A stretch of 64,000 bases of DNA from an uncultured Eggerthella sp. (GTDB lineage Bacteria > Actinomycetota > Coriobacteriia > Coriobacteriales > Eggerthellaceae): assembly GCA_958431815.1 (NCBI GenBank), contig CAUASB010000001.1, forward strand, positions 62,001 to 126,000, given 5' to 3'. How positions within the stretch are numbered: position 1 is the first letter of the stretch; each line of letters opens with the position of its first letter. This document shows positions 18,359 to 27,462 of the stretch, one piece after another. The position numbers and the translations under genes are program-made. The notes below the pieces were generated by a model. The model searched no databases and was not told the origin of the DNA. It saw nothing but the letters and a program-made list of their open reading frames with translations.

Positions 18359-20182
18359 ATGACCACCTATTCTTCCCGCGAGGAAATCCCCGAGCAGTAC
18401 CGCTGGGACCTTTCCAGCGTCTACGAAAGCGATGAAGCCTTTCTGGCTGCACTGGAAAAGGCGAAGGAGCTACCCCAGGGGTTCGCTTCCTTCCAGGGCA
18501 AAATCTCGCAGTCGGCAGCAGATTTGCTTGCCTACCTGCGCTTCGACGACGAAGCTGACCTGGTACTTACCAAACTGGTGAACTATGCCGAGCGCAAAAG
18601 CGACGAAGACACGCGCGAATCGCGCTACCAGGATTACTCCAGTCAGGTTATGACGCTGTGGGTTGCCATTTCCAGCGCCGCTTCCTGGTTCACTTCCGAG
18701 TTGCTCACCCTTTCCGAAGAACAGATGGAAGCCTTCTACGCAGAAGAGCCCGCCCTGGAGCAGTACCGCCGTTGCCTGGACGTGATCTTCGCCAAGCGCG
18801 AGCACGTGTTGACCCCGGCAGAGGAAAAACTGCTGGCAGCCGCAGGCGACATGGCCAGCCAGCCCGACAACATCTTCTCGCTGCTCAACGATGCCGACCT
18901 CACCTTCCCCGATGCCATCGACGCAGAAGGCAACGCCCATCCGGTGACGCACGGCAGCTACATCCCCCTGATGATGTCGACCGACCGCACCCTGCGTGAA
19001 TCGGCATACCATTCGCTGTATTCGAGCTACCGCCAATTCCGCAACACTTTTGCGGCAACCTTGGGCGCACAGAACAAGCAGCTGAAGTTCTTCGCCGACG
19101 CGCGCCACTATGATTCAGCCCTTGAAGCAGCCCTTTCCGGCAACGAAGTGCCCACGCAGGTGTACACCAACCTCATCGAAACCGTGCACAACAACATGGA
19201 CGCCATGTACCGCTACGTGGCACTGCGCAAAGAGCTGTTGGGCGTCGACGAGCTGCGTTTTTCCGATCTGTACGTGCCCGTGGTAGACGAAATGGAAATG
19301 ACCTTCACCTACGAAGAGGCCTGCGACATCATCTTGGAAGCGCTGAAGCCCATGGGCGAAGACCACCTTGCCCTGGTTCGCCGTGGCCTTTCCGAACGCT
19401 GGGTCGATGTTTACGAAACCCCCGGCAAGCGCAGCGGCGCCTACTCTGCCGGCGGATACGGCATGCACCCGGTAATCCTGATGAACTTCCAGGGCAAGCT
19501 CGACGATGTGTTCACGCTCATCCACGAAATGGGCCATTCCATCCACACGTACCTTTCCTGCGCCAACCAGCCCGTATGCTATTCCGATTACGTCATCTTC
19601 GTAGCCGAAGTGGCTTCCACCTGCAACGAAGCACTGCTTACCCGCTACTTCCTTGATCACGCGAAGAACGAGCGCGAGCGCGCCTACTTCCTGAACCATT
19701 TCCTAGAGCAGTTCCGCGCCACGCTGTACCGCCAAACGATGTTCGCCGAGTTCGAGCTAAAAGTGGCCGAGCTCACCGCCCAAGGTGCCGGCATCACCGC
19801 CGATGCTCTGTGCAGCATCTACAAAGATCTGAACGCCCTCTATTTCGGCGACGGCATCAAGGTCGATGACGACATCGCCCTTGAATGGGCGCGCATCCCC
19901 CACTTCTACTACCGCTTCTACGTGTACCAGTACGCTACTGGCTTCGCCGCCGCCATTGCGCTTTCGCAGCGCATCATCGAATTGGGCGAAGAGGGCCGAA
20001 ACGATTACTTAGGGTTCCTGAAGGGCGGCAGCTCCAAGCCGCCTATCGAGCTTCTGCGCGGCGCCGGCGTTGACATGCTCAGCCCCAAACCCGTCGAAGA
20101 CGCCTTGGCGCTCTTCGACAAGCTGGTGGAAGAAATGGCCGAAACCTGCCACAAACTCAAGGCTGAAAACGCAACAAAATAG
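18359..20182 (+). CDS. pepF: Oligoendopeptidase F (M3B metallopeptidase)
   Basis: 607 residues, the usual PepF length, with no signal peptide, so cytoplasmic. It hydrolyses peptides of roughly 7-17 residues. The zinc site is HEMGH at residues 389-393 (LIHEMGHSIHTYL), with the third ligand expected in FVAEVASTCNEALL. The N-terminal pita-bread fold is complete. The start at 18359 has CAAGGAGCACGT upstream. It follows the Elp3-like gene after 123 bp on the same strand and may be co-transcribed or have its own promoter. Confidence 0.96.
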   Translation: MTTYSSREEIPEQYRWDLSSVYESDEAFLAALEKAKELPQGFASFQGKISQSAADLLAYLRFDDEADLVLTKLVNYAERKSDEDTRESRYQDYSSQVMTLWVAISSAASWFTSELLTLSEEQMEAFYAEEPALEQYRRCLDVIFAKREHVLTPAEEKLLAAAGDMASQPDNIFSLLNDADLTFPDAIDAEGNAHPVTHGSYIPLMMSTDRTLRESAYHSLYSSYRQFRNTFAATLGAQNKQLKFFADARHYDSALEAALSGNEVPTQVYTNLIETVHNNMDAMYRYVALRKELLGVDELRFSDLYVPVVDEMEMTFTYEEACDIILEALKPMGEDHLALVRRGLSERWVDVYETPGKRSGAYSAGGYGMHPVILMNFQGKLDDVFTLIHEMGHSIHTYLSCANQPVCYSDYVIFVAEVASTCNEALLTRYFLDHAKNERERAYFLNHFLEQFRATLYRQTMFAEFELKVAELTAQGAGITADALCSIYKDLNALYFGDGIKVDDDIALEWARIPHFYYRFYVYQYATGFAAAIALSQRIIELGEEGRNDYLGFLKGGSSKPPIELLRGAGVDMLSPKPVEDALALFDKLVEEMAETCHKLKAENATK

Positions 20183-20212
20183 CAGCGAACCCGCACTCTG
20201 CTGCCCCGTAAC

Positions 20213-20236
20213 CCCGCTCTTTCCATAAGGAGCGGG
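20213..20236 (+). terminator. Terminator after pepF
   Basis: CCCGCTC and GAGCGGG pair around TTTCCATAAG and are followed by TGTTTGTTTTC. Confidence 0.7.
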
Positions 20237-20279
20237 CCTGTTTGTTTTCGCACAATTCGGTTCCCTCTGTTCCCTTTTT

Positions 20280-20301
20280 GAACTTGTTCTAGAACACGTT
20301 C
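20280..20301. promoter_or_regulatory. 22 bp near-perfect palindrome upstream of the DUF6282 operon
   Basis: GAACTTGTTCT and AGAACACGTTC are reverse complements except for one position. The site lies ~200 bp before the DUF6282 start and upstream of its structured leader. That is a sensible position for an operator or for the LysR regulator encoded at 22264. Confidence 0.5.
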
Positions 20302-20400
20302 ACGCAATCTACCTGGGGATATTCCAATTCCTTATATCTAGTAACCAATCAGTAAAACTTGTGATTTGAACCGAAACCAATAAACAGCAATGATGGGTTC

Positions 20401-20468
20401 AAGGGAAAGGCAAGCAAAGGCGTGGGGACGCCAAAGCTTACGACATGGGGATGTCTAAGCCTTCCCTT
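20401..20468 (+). ncRNA. Candidate structured leader (riboswitch-like) of the DUF6282 operon
   Basis: An outer helix P1 (20401-20411 with 20459-20468, one bulged A) encloses two hairpins. P2 is AAGC-AAA-GGCGT-GGGG-ACGCC-AAA-GCTT (20412-20439) with a symmetric A-rich internal loop. P3 is GACAT-GGGG-ATGTC (20442-20455). The 3' strand of P1 (TTCCCTTT) can instead pair with the ribosome-binding site AGGAGGGGAA at 20486-20495. An ON/OFF switch of translation is therefore conceivable. I do not recognise it as a known riboswitch class. Confidence 0.6.
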
Positions 20469-20497
20469 TCAAAAACCAATTCAATAGGAGGGGAATC

Positions 20498-21469
20498 ATG
20501 GAAACCTACAATCCGAATTTCGCATTACTCGACACCCAGAACGACTTCTTCTCGGAGGAAAACTACGAAGTATCCGACACCGCTTGGGAGCTTCTGCATG
20601 GCGCTATCGACACGCACGTGCACTCAAACCCCACCCGTGACGACGGCTTCGTGCTCGACGACTTCGAGCTCGTTCGCGAATATGAGGATGCCGGCCTTGA
20701 TGGCGTAGTTATCAAGTGCCACGAATTCGGCAGCTTCTTCCGTTCGAAGATTGCTCAGAAGTACGCCGTAAAGGGCGATAAGTTCAAGGTATACGGCTCA
20801 ATCTGTTTGAACTACGAAGTAGGCGGCTTGAACCCGGTAGCCGTTGAAGCAGCCATCATGGCAGGCGCCAAGACGGTGTTCATGCCCACCCTGGAATCCC
20901 AGAACGGCTTCCAGATTTGGGACAGCTCCATCCCCTACCAGCACTTCGCAACGGAAATCTGCGGCCAGCCCATGAAGACTCTCGAAGGCAAGCCCGGCGT
21001 TACCGTTCTCGACGAAGAGGGCAACCTCAAGCCTGAGGTGTATGAGATCCTCGAGCTTATCCGCGATGCCGATGTTTGCCTTTCCTCGGGCCACATCGAC
21101 AACCGCGAAGGTCTGAAGCTCTATCGCGCCGCACACGAAATGGGCATCCGCAAGATGGTGTACCAGCACATCGATTGGCGTACCTCGGAGATGAGCATCG
21201 CAATGCAACGTGAGATGGCTCGCCTGGGCGTGAAGATGGAAAAGTCGTTCTATGAGTTCGACCGCGATCGTTCGCTCCGCTCGTTCATGAAGGAAGCAGG
21301 CACCAAGCCTTCCGACTACGTAATGAGCTCCGACCAGGGCATGTTCCCGGCATTGCGCGCACTGCGCGGCTACGCCTGCAACGTACAGGAGCACCTGAAC
21401 GGCGGCGTACCTGCTGAAGACCTGAAGGTAATGCTGCAAGACGTTCCCCACTTCCTGATGGAGGGATAA
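20498..21469 (+). CDS. DUF6282 family protein (amidohydrolase-like)
   Basis: 323 residues, no signal peptide. The segment IDTHVHSNP resembles the metal-binding HxH of the amidohydrolase superfamily. Other His/Asp-rich blocks (VVIKCHEFGSFF, LSSGHIDNREG, YQHIDWRT, MSSDQGM) fit a TIM-barrel metal-dependent hydrolase. I match it to DUF6282 from memory; no reaction is established for this family. A very strong site (AATAGGAGGGGAATC) precedes the ATG. It forms an operon with the membrane protein two bases downstream, which suggests uptake and hydrolysis of one small compound. Confidence 0.75.
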   Translation: METYNPNFALLDTQNDFFSEENYEVSDTAWELLHGAIDTHVHSNPTRDDGFVLDDFELVREYEDAGLDGVVIKCHEFGSFFRSKIAQKYAVKGDKFKVYGSICLNYEVGGLNPVAVEAAIMAGAKTVFMPTLESQNGFQIWDSSIPYQHFATEICGQPMKTLEGKPGVTVLDEEGNLKPEVYEILELIRDADVCLSSGHIDNREGLKLYRAAHEMGIRKMVYQHIDWRTSEMSIAMQREMARLGVKMEKSFYEFDRDRSLRSFMKEAGTKPSDYVMSSDQGMFPALRALRGYACNVQEHLNGGVPAEDLKVMLQDVPHFLMEG

Positions 21470-21471
21470 CC

Positions 21472-22107
21472 ATGGCTACGATGCAAGAAGTAGAGGAAAC
21501 CTACAAGAAAACCGGCTGGGGCCAGCCCCTTGCCGTTCCGGCAACCGTCTTTACCATTTTCTCGTTCATCTGCTTCGCGCAGGGCACCGGCCTTGCCGCA
21601 GGGGACGCAACCACGAACCTTTCGTTCGGCATTGTTCAGGTAATCCTGTTCATCGGATTCTTCTTCGGTGCGGCTATCCTGATCAAGCGCAACATGTACA
21701 TTCCCGGCCAGACCATGATGATCTTCGCCATTGCCTTCGGTGGCGTTGGCGGCGCCAGCAACATCATGACCTACCTGGCAGCACAGGGCATGATCGCGTT
21801 CGACGGCTATGTGTTCGGCATCGTGAACATGGTTATCGGCATATTGCTCATCATCGAGCTTCCTGCCTACATCCATGGCACGTTGGTAGACTGGGCAACC
21901 AGCTTCTTCCCGGCAATCGGCCTTATCCTGTACGGCATCACCGGCATGGGCCTGTGCCCCGCTGAAATGGTGGGCGACCTGATCTTCGCAGCCGGCGTGT
22001 TCTTCGGTCTGTGCGGCATCGGCGGCATGTTCACCATGGCAAGCGCCGTGCTGGAAGGCATCTGCAACGTACCCATGGGACCGGTACTGTTCAAGCCTAA
22101 GAACTAA
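21472..22107 (+). CDS. Six-helix membrane protein, possible small-solute channel or carrier
   Basis: 211 residues with about six hydrophobic helices and a short cytoplasmic N-terminus. Size and helix count resemble the AceTr (YaaH/SatP) acetate channel group, and WGQPLAVPATVFTIF sits where that group has its NPAPLGL motif. The motif is not matched, so the assignment is tentative. It starts two bases after the DUF6282 stop (GGAGGGATAACC before ATG), so the two are translationally linked. It probably moves the DUF6282 substrate or product across the membrane. Confidence 0.65.
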   Translation: MATMQEVEETYKKTGWGQPLAVPATVFTIFSFICFAQGTGLAAGDATTNLSFGIVQVILFIGFFFGAAILIKRNMYIPGQTMMIFAIAFGGVGGASNIMTYLAAQGMIAFDGYVFGIVNMVIGILLIIELPAYIHGTLVDWATSFFPAIGLILYGITGMGLCPAEMVGDLIFAAGVFFGLCGIGGMFTMASAVLEGICNVPMGPVLFKPKN

Positions 22108-22132
22108 CAACATTCCCGCTCTTCTCTGACAT

Positions 22133-22177
22133 CCCGCCTGTTACCTAGAACTCCCCTCCTCTTCGGTAACAGGCGGG
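22133..22177 (+). terminator. Hairpin at the end of the DUF6282 operon
   Basis: CCCGCCTGTTACC and GGTAACAGGCGGG form a 13 bp perfect stem around a 19 nt loop. It lacks a good T-tract, so termination is likely but not certain. Confidence 0.6.
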
Positions 22178-22263
22178 ACCTCGTTATGCTAAACTTCACC
22201 TGCGTCTTTACGGCGCTTTTTCAATTCAAGACGCTTTTTGTTTGCAGGAGGGGCAACAAAACA

Positions 22264-23217
22264 GTGAACACCGACCATTTGCGTTATTTTCAGAAACTCG
22301 CAGAAACGGGTCATTTCAGCAAAGCGGCAAAAGAGCTTTGCATTACACAACCGGCACTTTCCAATTCCATCCGCAAGCTTGAGAAAAGTTTGGGGTTCAC
22401 CCTGTTTGAAAGCAGCGACGAAGCCAACCGCAGCGTGAAGCTCACGGTGTACGGCGCCGAATTCGCCCGCCATATCAATGTGGCGCTGAAGGAAATCGAC
22501 AAAGCCATGAACGTTGCCGGGCCGCGCGCCTTGGAAAACACCCCGCTCATTCGCTTGGGCAGCGTGGCCTCAGTACGCAGGACGTTTCTTCCCAAGCTGC
22601 TTTCCAGCTTTGTTACCGATCATGGCAGCATCGTCAACTTCGACCTGGTGGAAGGCCGCAGCACCTTCAGCTGCACCAAAGCCGTCCTGGAAGGCGAGCT
22701 TGACATGGCCATTTGCGGCCAGTTGCCCGACGAGGAAAAGCTCGGTTTCATACCGATGCTCTTCCAGAATGCTGCGGTGGTGGTGAACCCCAAAATGCCC
22801 CTGGCAAGCCAGAAATCGGTTTCGCTCACCGACCTCAAGAGCTACCCGGTTATCTCGTACCGCGACCGCGCGTTTACCTACTACCCGTTCAAAGAGCTTT
22901 CCGATCAGTACGGCTTCAAGTACTACCAGGCGTTCGAAGACGAAGTGAACGGCGCCGTGCAGGTGCTGGCCGATATGAGGCTCGTCGCATTCCTGCTCGA
23001 CACGATTGAGGGCGATATCCGCAGCAAGGTAACCGTTCTTCCCGTTGCCGAGCTGGAGGAATCGTTCCATGCAGTGGGCCTGGTGTACCGCAAAGACAAG
23101 GAATTTTCTCCCGCTGAAGAAGCGTTCCTGGAATACGTAAGGCGCCGTGCCCGCGACTTGGAGCACATCGTTCCCCTTGAAAGCGGTCACCTTACCGAAT
23201 ACGAGCAGGAAGATTAG
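22264..23217 (+). CDS. LysR-family transcriptional regulator
   Basis: 317 residues from a GTG start set by GGAGGGGCAACAAAACA; an upstream in-frame start at 22186 would include the binding site. The N-terminal winged helix reads LRYFQKLAETGHFSKAAKEL ... ITQPALSNSIRKLEKSLG. The effector domain follows, and the C-terminus is acidic. It lies on the same strand directly after the DUF6282/membrane operon, a typical place for its regulator. The 22 bp palindrome at 20280 is a candidate binding site. The ligand is unknown. Confidence 0.92.
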   Translation: MNTDHLRYFQKLAETGHFSKAAKELCITQPALSNSIRKLEKSLGFTLFESSDEANRSVKLTVYGAEFARHINVALKEIDKAMNVAGPRALENTPLIRLGSVASVRRTFLPKLLSSFVTDHGSIVNFDLVEGRSTFSCTKAVLEGELDMAICGQLPDEEKLGFIPMLFQNAAVVVNPKMPLASQKSVSLTDLKSYPVISYRDRAFTYYPFKELSDQYGFKYYQAFEDEVNGAVQVLADMRLVAFLLDTIEGDIRSKVTVLPVAELEESFHAVGLVYRKDKEFSPAEEAFLEYVRRRARDLEHIVPLESGHLTEYEQED

Positions 23218-23252
23218 CCCACTTCATCTTTCTTACAAGCCTGGAAAGCAAT

Positions 23253-23281
23253 AGGCCCCTTGGCAATAAGCCAAGGGGCCT
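23253..23281. terminator. Terminator between LysR and the MarR-like gene
   Basis: AGGCCCCTTGGC and GCCAAGGGGCCT form a 12 bp stem with a 5 nt loop, followed by GATTTT on the plus strand. Confidence 0.88.
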
Positions 23282-23316
23282 GATTTTCGCCCTGATTCCG
23301 AGTTTGCTTGGGTATT

Positions 23317-23910
23317 CTATGCAATGCTGGCGCGGGCGCGCACCTCTTCAGCGGTTTCCGATTCATAGGCAGGTGTGCCCTGCATCTTGCGCAGCAACAA
23401 GTACAGCTGCATTTTCTCGCCTTCGGTGAGGTTGCCGAACAATTCGTCTGCCCGTTTTTCCAGAGCTGCCTCCTGCTCGGAGAAAAGCTCTTTTCCCGCT
23501 TCCGTGAGCATCACGATATCGCGCTCTTCGCCATCTGCATTGTCGGCAACGCGCTTGACCAGGCCCTCTTCCTCCAAACCGTCAAGCAGCTCAGGAAAGG
23601 CAACGTATTCGCTTTCACGATGAAGGTCTTCGTAGCGCATCATTTCCCAAATGCCCAGCTGGCGTATAACGTACACCCTGCCCAAGTCGAAGGCGCGCTT
23701 GTCGAATGCCGCTTCGGAAAGGATGCGCTGCTCAAGCGGAAGCGTGCGGATGCCGCGCTCCATGATGGCCCTCACGTACTCGGCGTCGCGCTTGACCGGC
23801 TTTTCACTGTCAGATACGCTCGTGCCGCTCTGCGCATTGGCGCTTGCAACCACAACGGTCTTGGCAAAACGCAGCATCTGGCCCATCAATTTCTTGTCTA
23901 CCGTGCTCAC
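23317..23910 (-). CDS. MarR-like winged-helix transcriptional regulator
   Basis: About 197 residues. The central part (FPELLDGLEEEGLVKRVADN then ERDIVMLTEAGKELF) is the recognition helix and wing pattern of MarR proteins. The N-terminal ~60 residues are longer than in most members. I chose the GTG at 23910, eight bases after AAGGAGG. An ATG at 23916 lies only two bases from that site. No target gene is adjacent, and the nearest neighbour upstream is the divergent recombinase. Confidence 0.75.
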   Translation of the reverse strand: MSTVDKKLMGQMLRFAKTVVVASANAQSGTSVSDSEKPVKRDAEYVRAIMERGIRTLPLEQRILSEAAFDKRAFDLGRVYVIRQLGIWEMMRYEDLHRESEYVAFPELLDGLEEEGLVKRVADNADGEERDIVMLTEAGKELFSEQEAALEKRADELFGNLTEGEKMQLYLLLRKMQGTPAYESETAEEVRARASIA

Positions 23911-24287
23911 AGGCATCTCCTCCTTATGCGCGACTGCTCAAAAGAACAGCGCATCACGCCGGTCGCTTGTTGCACAACAGGAAGTATGACGTACTTTGAA
24001 CGCGTTCAGCCAAGGTGACATCATCGGTTACCAGCACGAAATCGTCACGTTATTTTTCGAGCTCTAAAACCCAACATATTGTTCAAATAATCCAAATTGC
24101 CTTTTGCCTGCCAAGGGCTTCGCACCAAAAACGCATCAAATGAAAACGTTCGCTCGTGCGTCTTCTACAGCTTGGCATCGCAGCGTAATCATCTTCTCAA
24201 CGAATTGAAGCAGCCTTGCACCGTACCGTAGTTTGGACTGCATGCCGACCGATCAACGGTGCACTTGCGCACAAGAGAGAGGAAGAT
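23911..24287. other. AT-rich 377 bp gap upstream of the recombinase
   Basis: No gene, terminator or clear repeat could be found. Base composition is more AT-rich than in the flanking genes, which together with the recombinase suggests the left boundary of an acquired segment. No attachment-site duplication was recognised by eye. Confidence 0.4.
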
Positions 24288-24884
24288 ATGAGCATCTATG
24301 GCTACGCTCGGGTATCGAGCAAAGACCAAAACCTGAACCGCCAGCTCGACGCACTGGCAACGTTTCCCGTCGATGACGAAATGATCTTCATCGACCACGA
24401 AAGAGGCAAGACCTTTAACCGCCCTGGCTACCGGGCGCTTTTGGAAACACTCCAGCCAGGTGATCTTATGGTGATAAAAAGCATCGACCGGCTAGGCAGG
24501 AACTATGACGAGATACTTCGTCAATGGCGCCTGATAACCGCAACGCTCAATGTCGATATCGCCGTCATCGACATGCCGCTTTTGAACACCAACCAAAATG
24601 GGCTTGAAGGGTTAACGGGCACATTGATCTCTGACATCGTGCTGCAAGTACTGAGCTACGTTGCCCAAATCGAACGTGAGAATATCCATCAACGTCAAGC
24701 CGAAGGGATAGCCGCCGCAAAGGCGCGAGGAGTGAAATTCGGTCGGCCAACCCTTTCGCCGCCGAAAGGGTACGAGGAAATTCGCGAGCTTTGGGAGAAG
24801 GGCATCATAGGCTGCCGTGAGGCGGCTGCTCGACTCAACGTTTCCCATACGACCTTCTTAAAGTGGGCTCACAGCCGGCAATAG
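24288..24884 (+). CDS. Serine recombinase (resolvase/invertase family)
   Basis: 198 residues. The N-terminal catalytic domain starts MSIYGYARVSSKDQNLNRQL, in which the serine of ARVSS is the nucleophile. It is followed by the active-site arginine region LMVIKSIDRLGRNYDEI, helix E near residues 110-135 and a C-terminal HTH (EIRELWEKGIIGCREAAARL). It has the size of small resolvases or DNA invertases rather than large integrases. The start is set by GAGAGGAAGAT. The neighbour downstream is a surface protein, so resolution of a lost element or DNA inversion controlling the locus are both possible. Confidence 0.92.
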   Translation: MSIYGYARVSSKDQNLNRQLDALATFPVDDEMIFIDHERGKTFNRPGYRALLETLQPGDLMVIKSIDRLGRNYDEILRQWRLITATLNVDIAVIDMPLLNTNQNGLEGLTGTLISDIVLQVLSYVAQIERENIHQRQAEGIAAAKARGVKFGRPTLSPPKGYEEIRELWEKGIIGCREAAARLNVSHTTFLKWAHSRQ

Positions 24885-25131
24885 GCAACCAACGGGACAC
24901 GCGCCCCTTTCCCATCAGGCATTTCACATCCATCCACTGGCAATTTAACTAGACTTTTCTTGATCGGTCGGCTACCATTTACGAATCAAGAAGATTTCAG
25001 CAACGTGCCTGGTGGCGCACGACAGCCCCCTTCCCATAACGGCGAAGGACCCTGTGGCAAGGAAGGTCTGCCTTTCCTGCCATCAGATAATCTCACAACT
25101 CCACGTCGCGCCACCAACGCATTGGAAAGGC

Positions 25132-27195
25132 ATGACCCACGTGAATCAGGAATACAAAGCTCGCTCAATCAAACATCGTGCTACCAGCCTTATTGCCGCA
25201 AGCGCCCTGTCCCTTACCCTTGCTCCCAGCATTGCGCTCGCCGAGGGAAGCACCGAAGCACAAGCGCAGCAACCTGCGCAAACCCATGAGGTAAACGAAA
25301 ACAGCGCCGCATCCGAGAGCCAAAGTATCAGCCAAACCGACGCTTCCGAGGTTCCAGAAGAAGGCATTGCAGCTGACGCCAACCAAGCGCAAGAACCCGG
25401 GACGAGCACGTCCGAACAGCGCTTATTGAACGAACCCACACCGCTTTCCACGCCTGTTGCAAGAATCGCCGGCGGAGCAGAGTTCGCAACGTTCGATGAA
25501 GCCGTCGCCGCAGCGCCCGACGGAAGCACCATCGAACTTTTGGCTGATGCCTCCACAACCGGGCTCAACCTGAGCAAAAACCTCACCATCGATGGCGGAA
25601 GCGCGAAGTATTCCCTCGCCTTCACCGACAAGGGCATTGCCCTGTGGGGCAAGAGCCTGACGTTCAAGAACGTGAACGCAACCATGAACGGCGTCGGATC
25701 GACGCCCTACACCGCAGAATGGAACTGGTCTTCCATCTGCGCAGGAGCCAACTCTTCAATCACGTTGGACAACGCATCGCTTTCCCTGGACGGCTCCGGC
25801 ACTGCAGGAAACACCCACGCCATCTACCTCTGTCAGAACGACAAGCTCAACGTGCAGAACGCTTCCACCCTTTCCATCAAGAACTATGCGCAGGACGCTC
25901 TTGAGTGGGATGGCGGCAACGGCGGCTACAACCTGAACATCACCGGCGGATCGACCTACCTCTCCGACCACAACAGGTCGGGTATCGTGGGCACGTTCTA
26001 CGCAACCATTGATTCGTCTACCGTGAATGTGACGAACTCCACCGGCAACGGATCGAACGGAACATACTACGCCATCAAAAACGGCTCCAAGGTAGCATTC
26101 GACAACAACGGCGCCTGGGGCATTTCCGCTTGGCGCATCGACATGACCGGCAATTCCTCGCTCTCTGCGGCAAACAACGCCTACAGCGGCGTGTGGACGC
26201 GCGTTTTGAACCTTGATTCCAGCTGCACGCTTGATGTGGAAAAGAACGGTACAAGGGGTACCGCCGCCCAAAATGCAGGCATCACGTTCTTCGGCAATGG
26301 AACCTATAGGAGCGAAATCGCACAAGGCGCCCAAGTAACCATTAAGAACAACGCCGGCTGCGGCATTGCCACCAAGCAAACCGCTTGCAACCTCACCATA
26401 GGTTCCGCAACTATCACCAACAACGGCACAGGCGCAGTAAACGCAAACGGCACTGGTGCCCAAAAAGGCGGCGGCATTTACAACATGGGCACGCTGACAC
26501 TGGGGCCTTCCGTGGAAATCTACAACAACCACGCCAGCATTGCCGGTGACGATCTTTACGGTGAGGCAGGCAAAGCAGTAACCCAATTCGACAAAACCGG
26601 CACCGGCTGGATTTTGGACGACTGCGATGAGGCAATCGATTCCTGGTACCACGACCCGCAGGAAAACCGCTGGAACGCGCACCCCGAAGCTGAAGAATCT
26701 GCCTACGTGATCACAAAGGCAGAAGGGAAGATCGAAGGAGAGCTTGCCCTGAAAGCGGCGCACGGGCTTGCCGTCGAGTACCAATACGTTGGTGAATTCC
26801 CCGCAGAAGCTCAAAAGCCGGAAACCGAAACAGGACTCCAGACGCTTCCCTACTATGCAGCCACTCAGGGAACAGTCCCCGGCTGGACATTCGACGGCTG
26901 GTACACCGATGAAGCCTGCACTGCTAAATGGGTCGATTACACGCCCCTTGCCGGCAACATGACGCTCTACGGTAAATGGACCAAAACAGCAGAGGATGAG
27001 CCCGGCGCTGCCGAGCCAGGACAGCCCGGCAGTCAAACCGCTTTGGCAAACAATGAGGAATCGCAGCAGGCTACCAACACCGAACAGCTTGCAAAGACCG
27101 GTGATGCCGCCCTGCCCTTCGGCTTTGCCGCCATGGGCGCAGCCTTCATTGCCGCCGCAGCAGCCTATATCAGCCGTAAGTTTCTAAAACGTTAG
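25132..27195 (+). CDS. Sortase-anchored beta-helix surface protein
   Basis: About 687 residues. The signal peptide (SLIAASALSLTLAPSIALAE, cleavage after ALA) is followed by a Ser/Gln/Glu-rich stretch to ~110. A long region of Asn/Gly/Ser-rich repeated turns (~110-475) is typical of right-handed parallel beta-helices. Near 590-620 is one InlB/Listeria-Bacteroides-type repeat (WTFDGWYTDEAC ... MTLYGKW). The C-terminus has LAKTG, a hydrophobic span and RKFLKR, a variant LPXTG sorting signal. It is probably displayed on the cell wall, and the binding target is unknown. ATG 25132 is close to AAAGG; a GTG at 25141 is better spaced. Confidence 0.87.
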   Translation: MTHVNQEYKARSIKHRATSLIAASALSLTLAPSIALAEGSTEAQAQQPAQTHEVNENSAASESQSISQTDASEVPEEGIAADANQAQEPGTSTSEQRLLNEPTPLSTPVARIAGGAEFATFDEAVAAAPDGSTIELLADASTTGLNLSKNLTIDGGSAKYSLAFTDKGIALWGKSLTFKNVNATMNGVGSTPYTAEWNWSSICAGANSSITLDNASLSLDGSGTAGNTHAIYLCQNDKLNVQNASTLSIKNYAQDALEWDGGNGGYNLNITGGSTYLSDHNRSGIVGTFYATIDSSTVNVTNSTGNGSNGTYYAIKNGSKVAFDNNGAWGISAWRIDMTGNSSLSAANNAYSGVWTRVLNLDSSCTLDVEKNGTRGTAAQNAGITFFGNGTYRSEIAQGAQVTIKNNAGCGIATKQTACNLTIGSATITNNGTGAVNANGTGAQKGGGIYNMGTLTLGPSVEIYNNHASIAGDDLYGEAGKAVTQFDKTGTGWILDDCDEAIDSWYHDPQENRWNAHPEAEESAYVITKAEGKIEGELALKAAHGLAVEYQYVGEFPAEAQKPETETGLQTLPYYAATQGTVPGWTFDGWYTDEACTAKWVDYTPLAGNMTLYGKWTKTAEDEPGAAEPGQPGSQTALANNEESQQATNTEQLAKTGDAALPFGFAAMGAAFIAAAAAYISRKFLKR

Positions 27196-27207
27196 CGCAG
27201 GAAAACC

Positions 27208-27462
27208 ATGCCCGAAGCAAAAACAGAACCGAAAGAGCGCCTTACCCCGACGCAAGAACGCCTGCTGGGATACATCGCAGCGCAAACCATTGCCAACGGT
27301 GCTGCGGTAAACACGAAAAAGGAACTTGCTGAAATGGCTCATTGCAGCATAAAAACGGTAGACCGTGCCATTTCACGCCTACGCAACGAAGGCTATATCA
27401 CCGTCGACGCCAATCACACCGAATCAGGCGGGCAAGTGGCAAATTCATACCGAACGCTATAA
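27208..27462 (+). CDS. Small winged-helix DNA-binding protein
   Basis: 84 residues consisting almost only of a helix-turn-helix: LGYIAAQTIANGAAVNTKKE, then MAHCSIKTVDRAISRLRNEG and a wing. It resembles replication-associated or GntR/MarR-like HTH modules. It starts 12 bp after the surface protein on the same strand (preceded by GCAGGAAAACC), and its stop codon touches the terminator, so the two genes are one unit. It may be an autoregulator of the surface protein. Confidence 0.75.
   Translation: MPEAKTEPKERLTPTQERLLGYIAAQTIANGAAVNTKKELAEMAHCSIKTVDRAISRLRNEGYITVDANHTESGGQVANSYRTL

Noticed and set aside
24954..24997. Invertible promoter between recombinase and surface protein
   Set aside because: The inverted pair is imperfect (9 of 12) and the arms are only about 20 bp apart, too close for a typical invertible segment.
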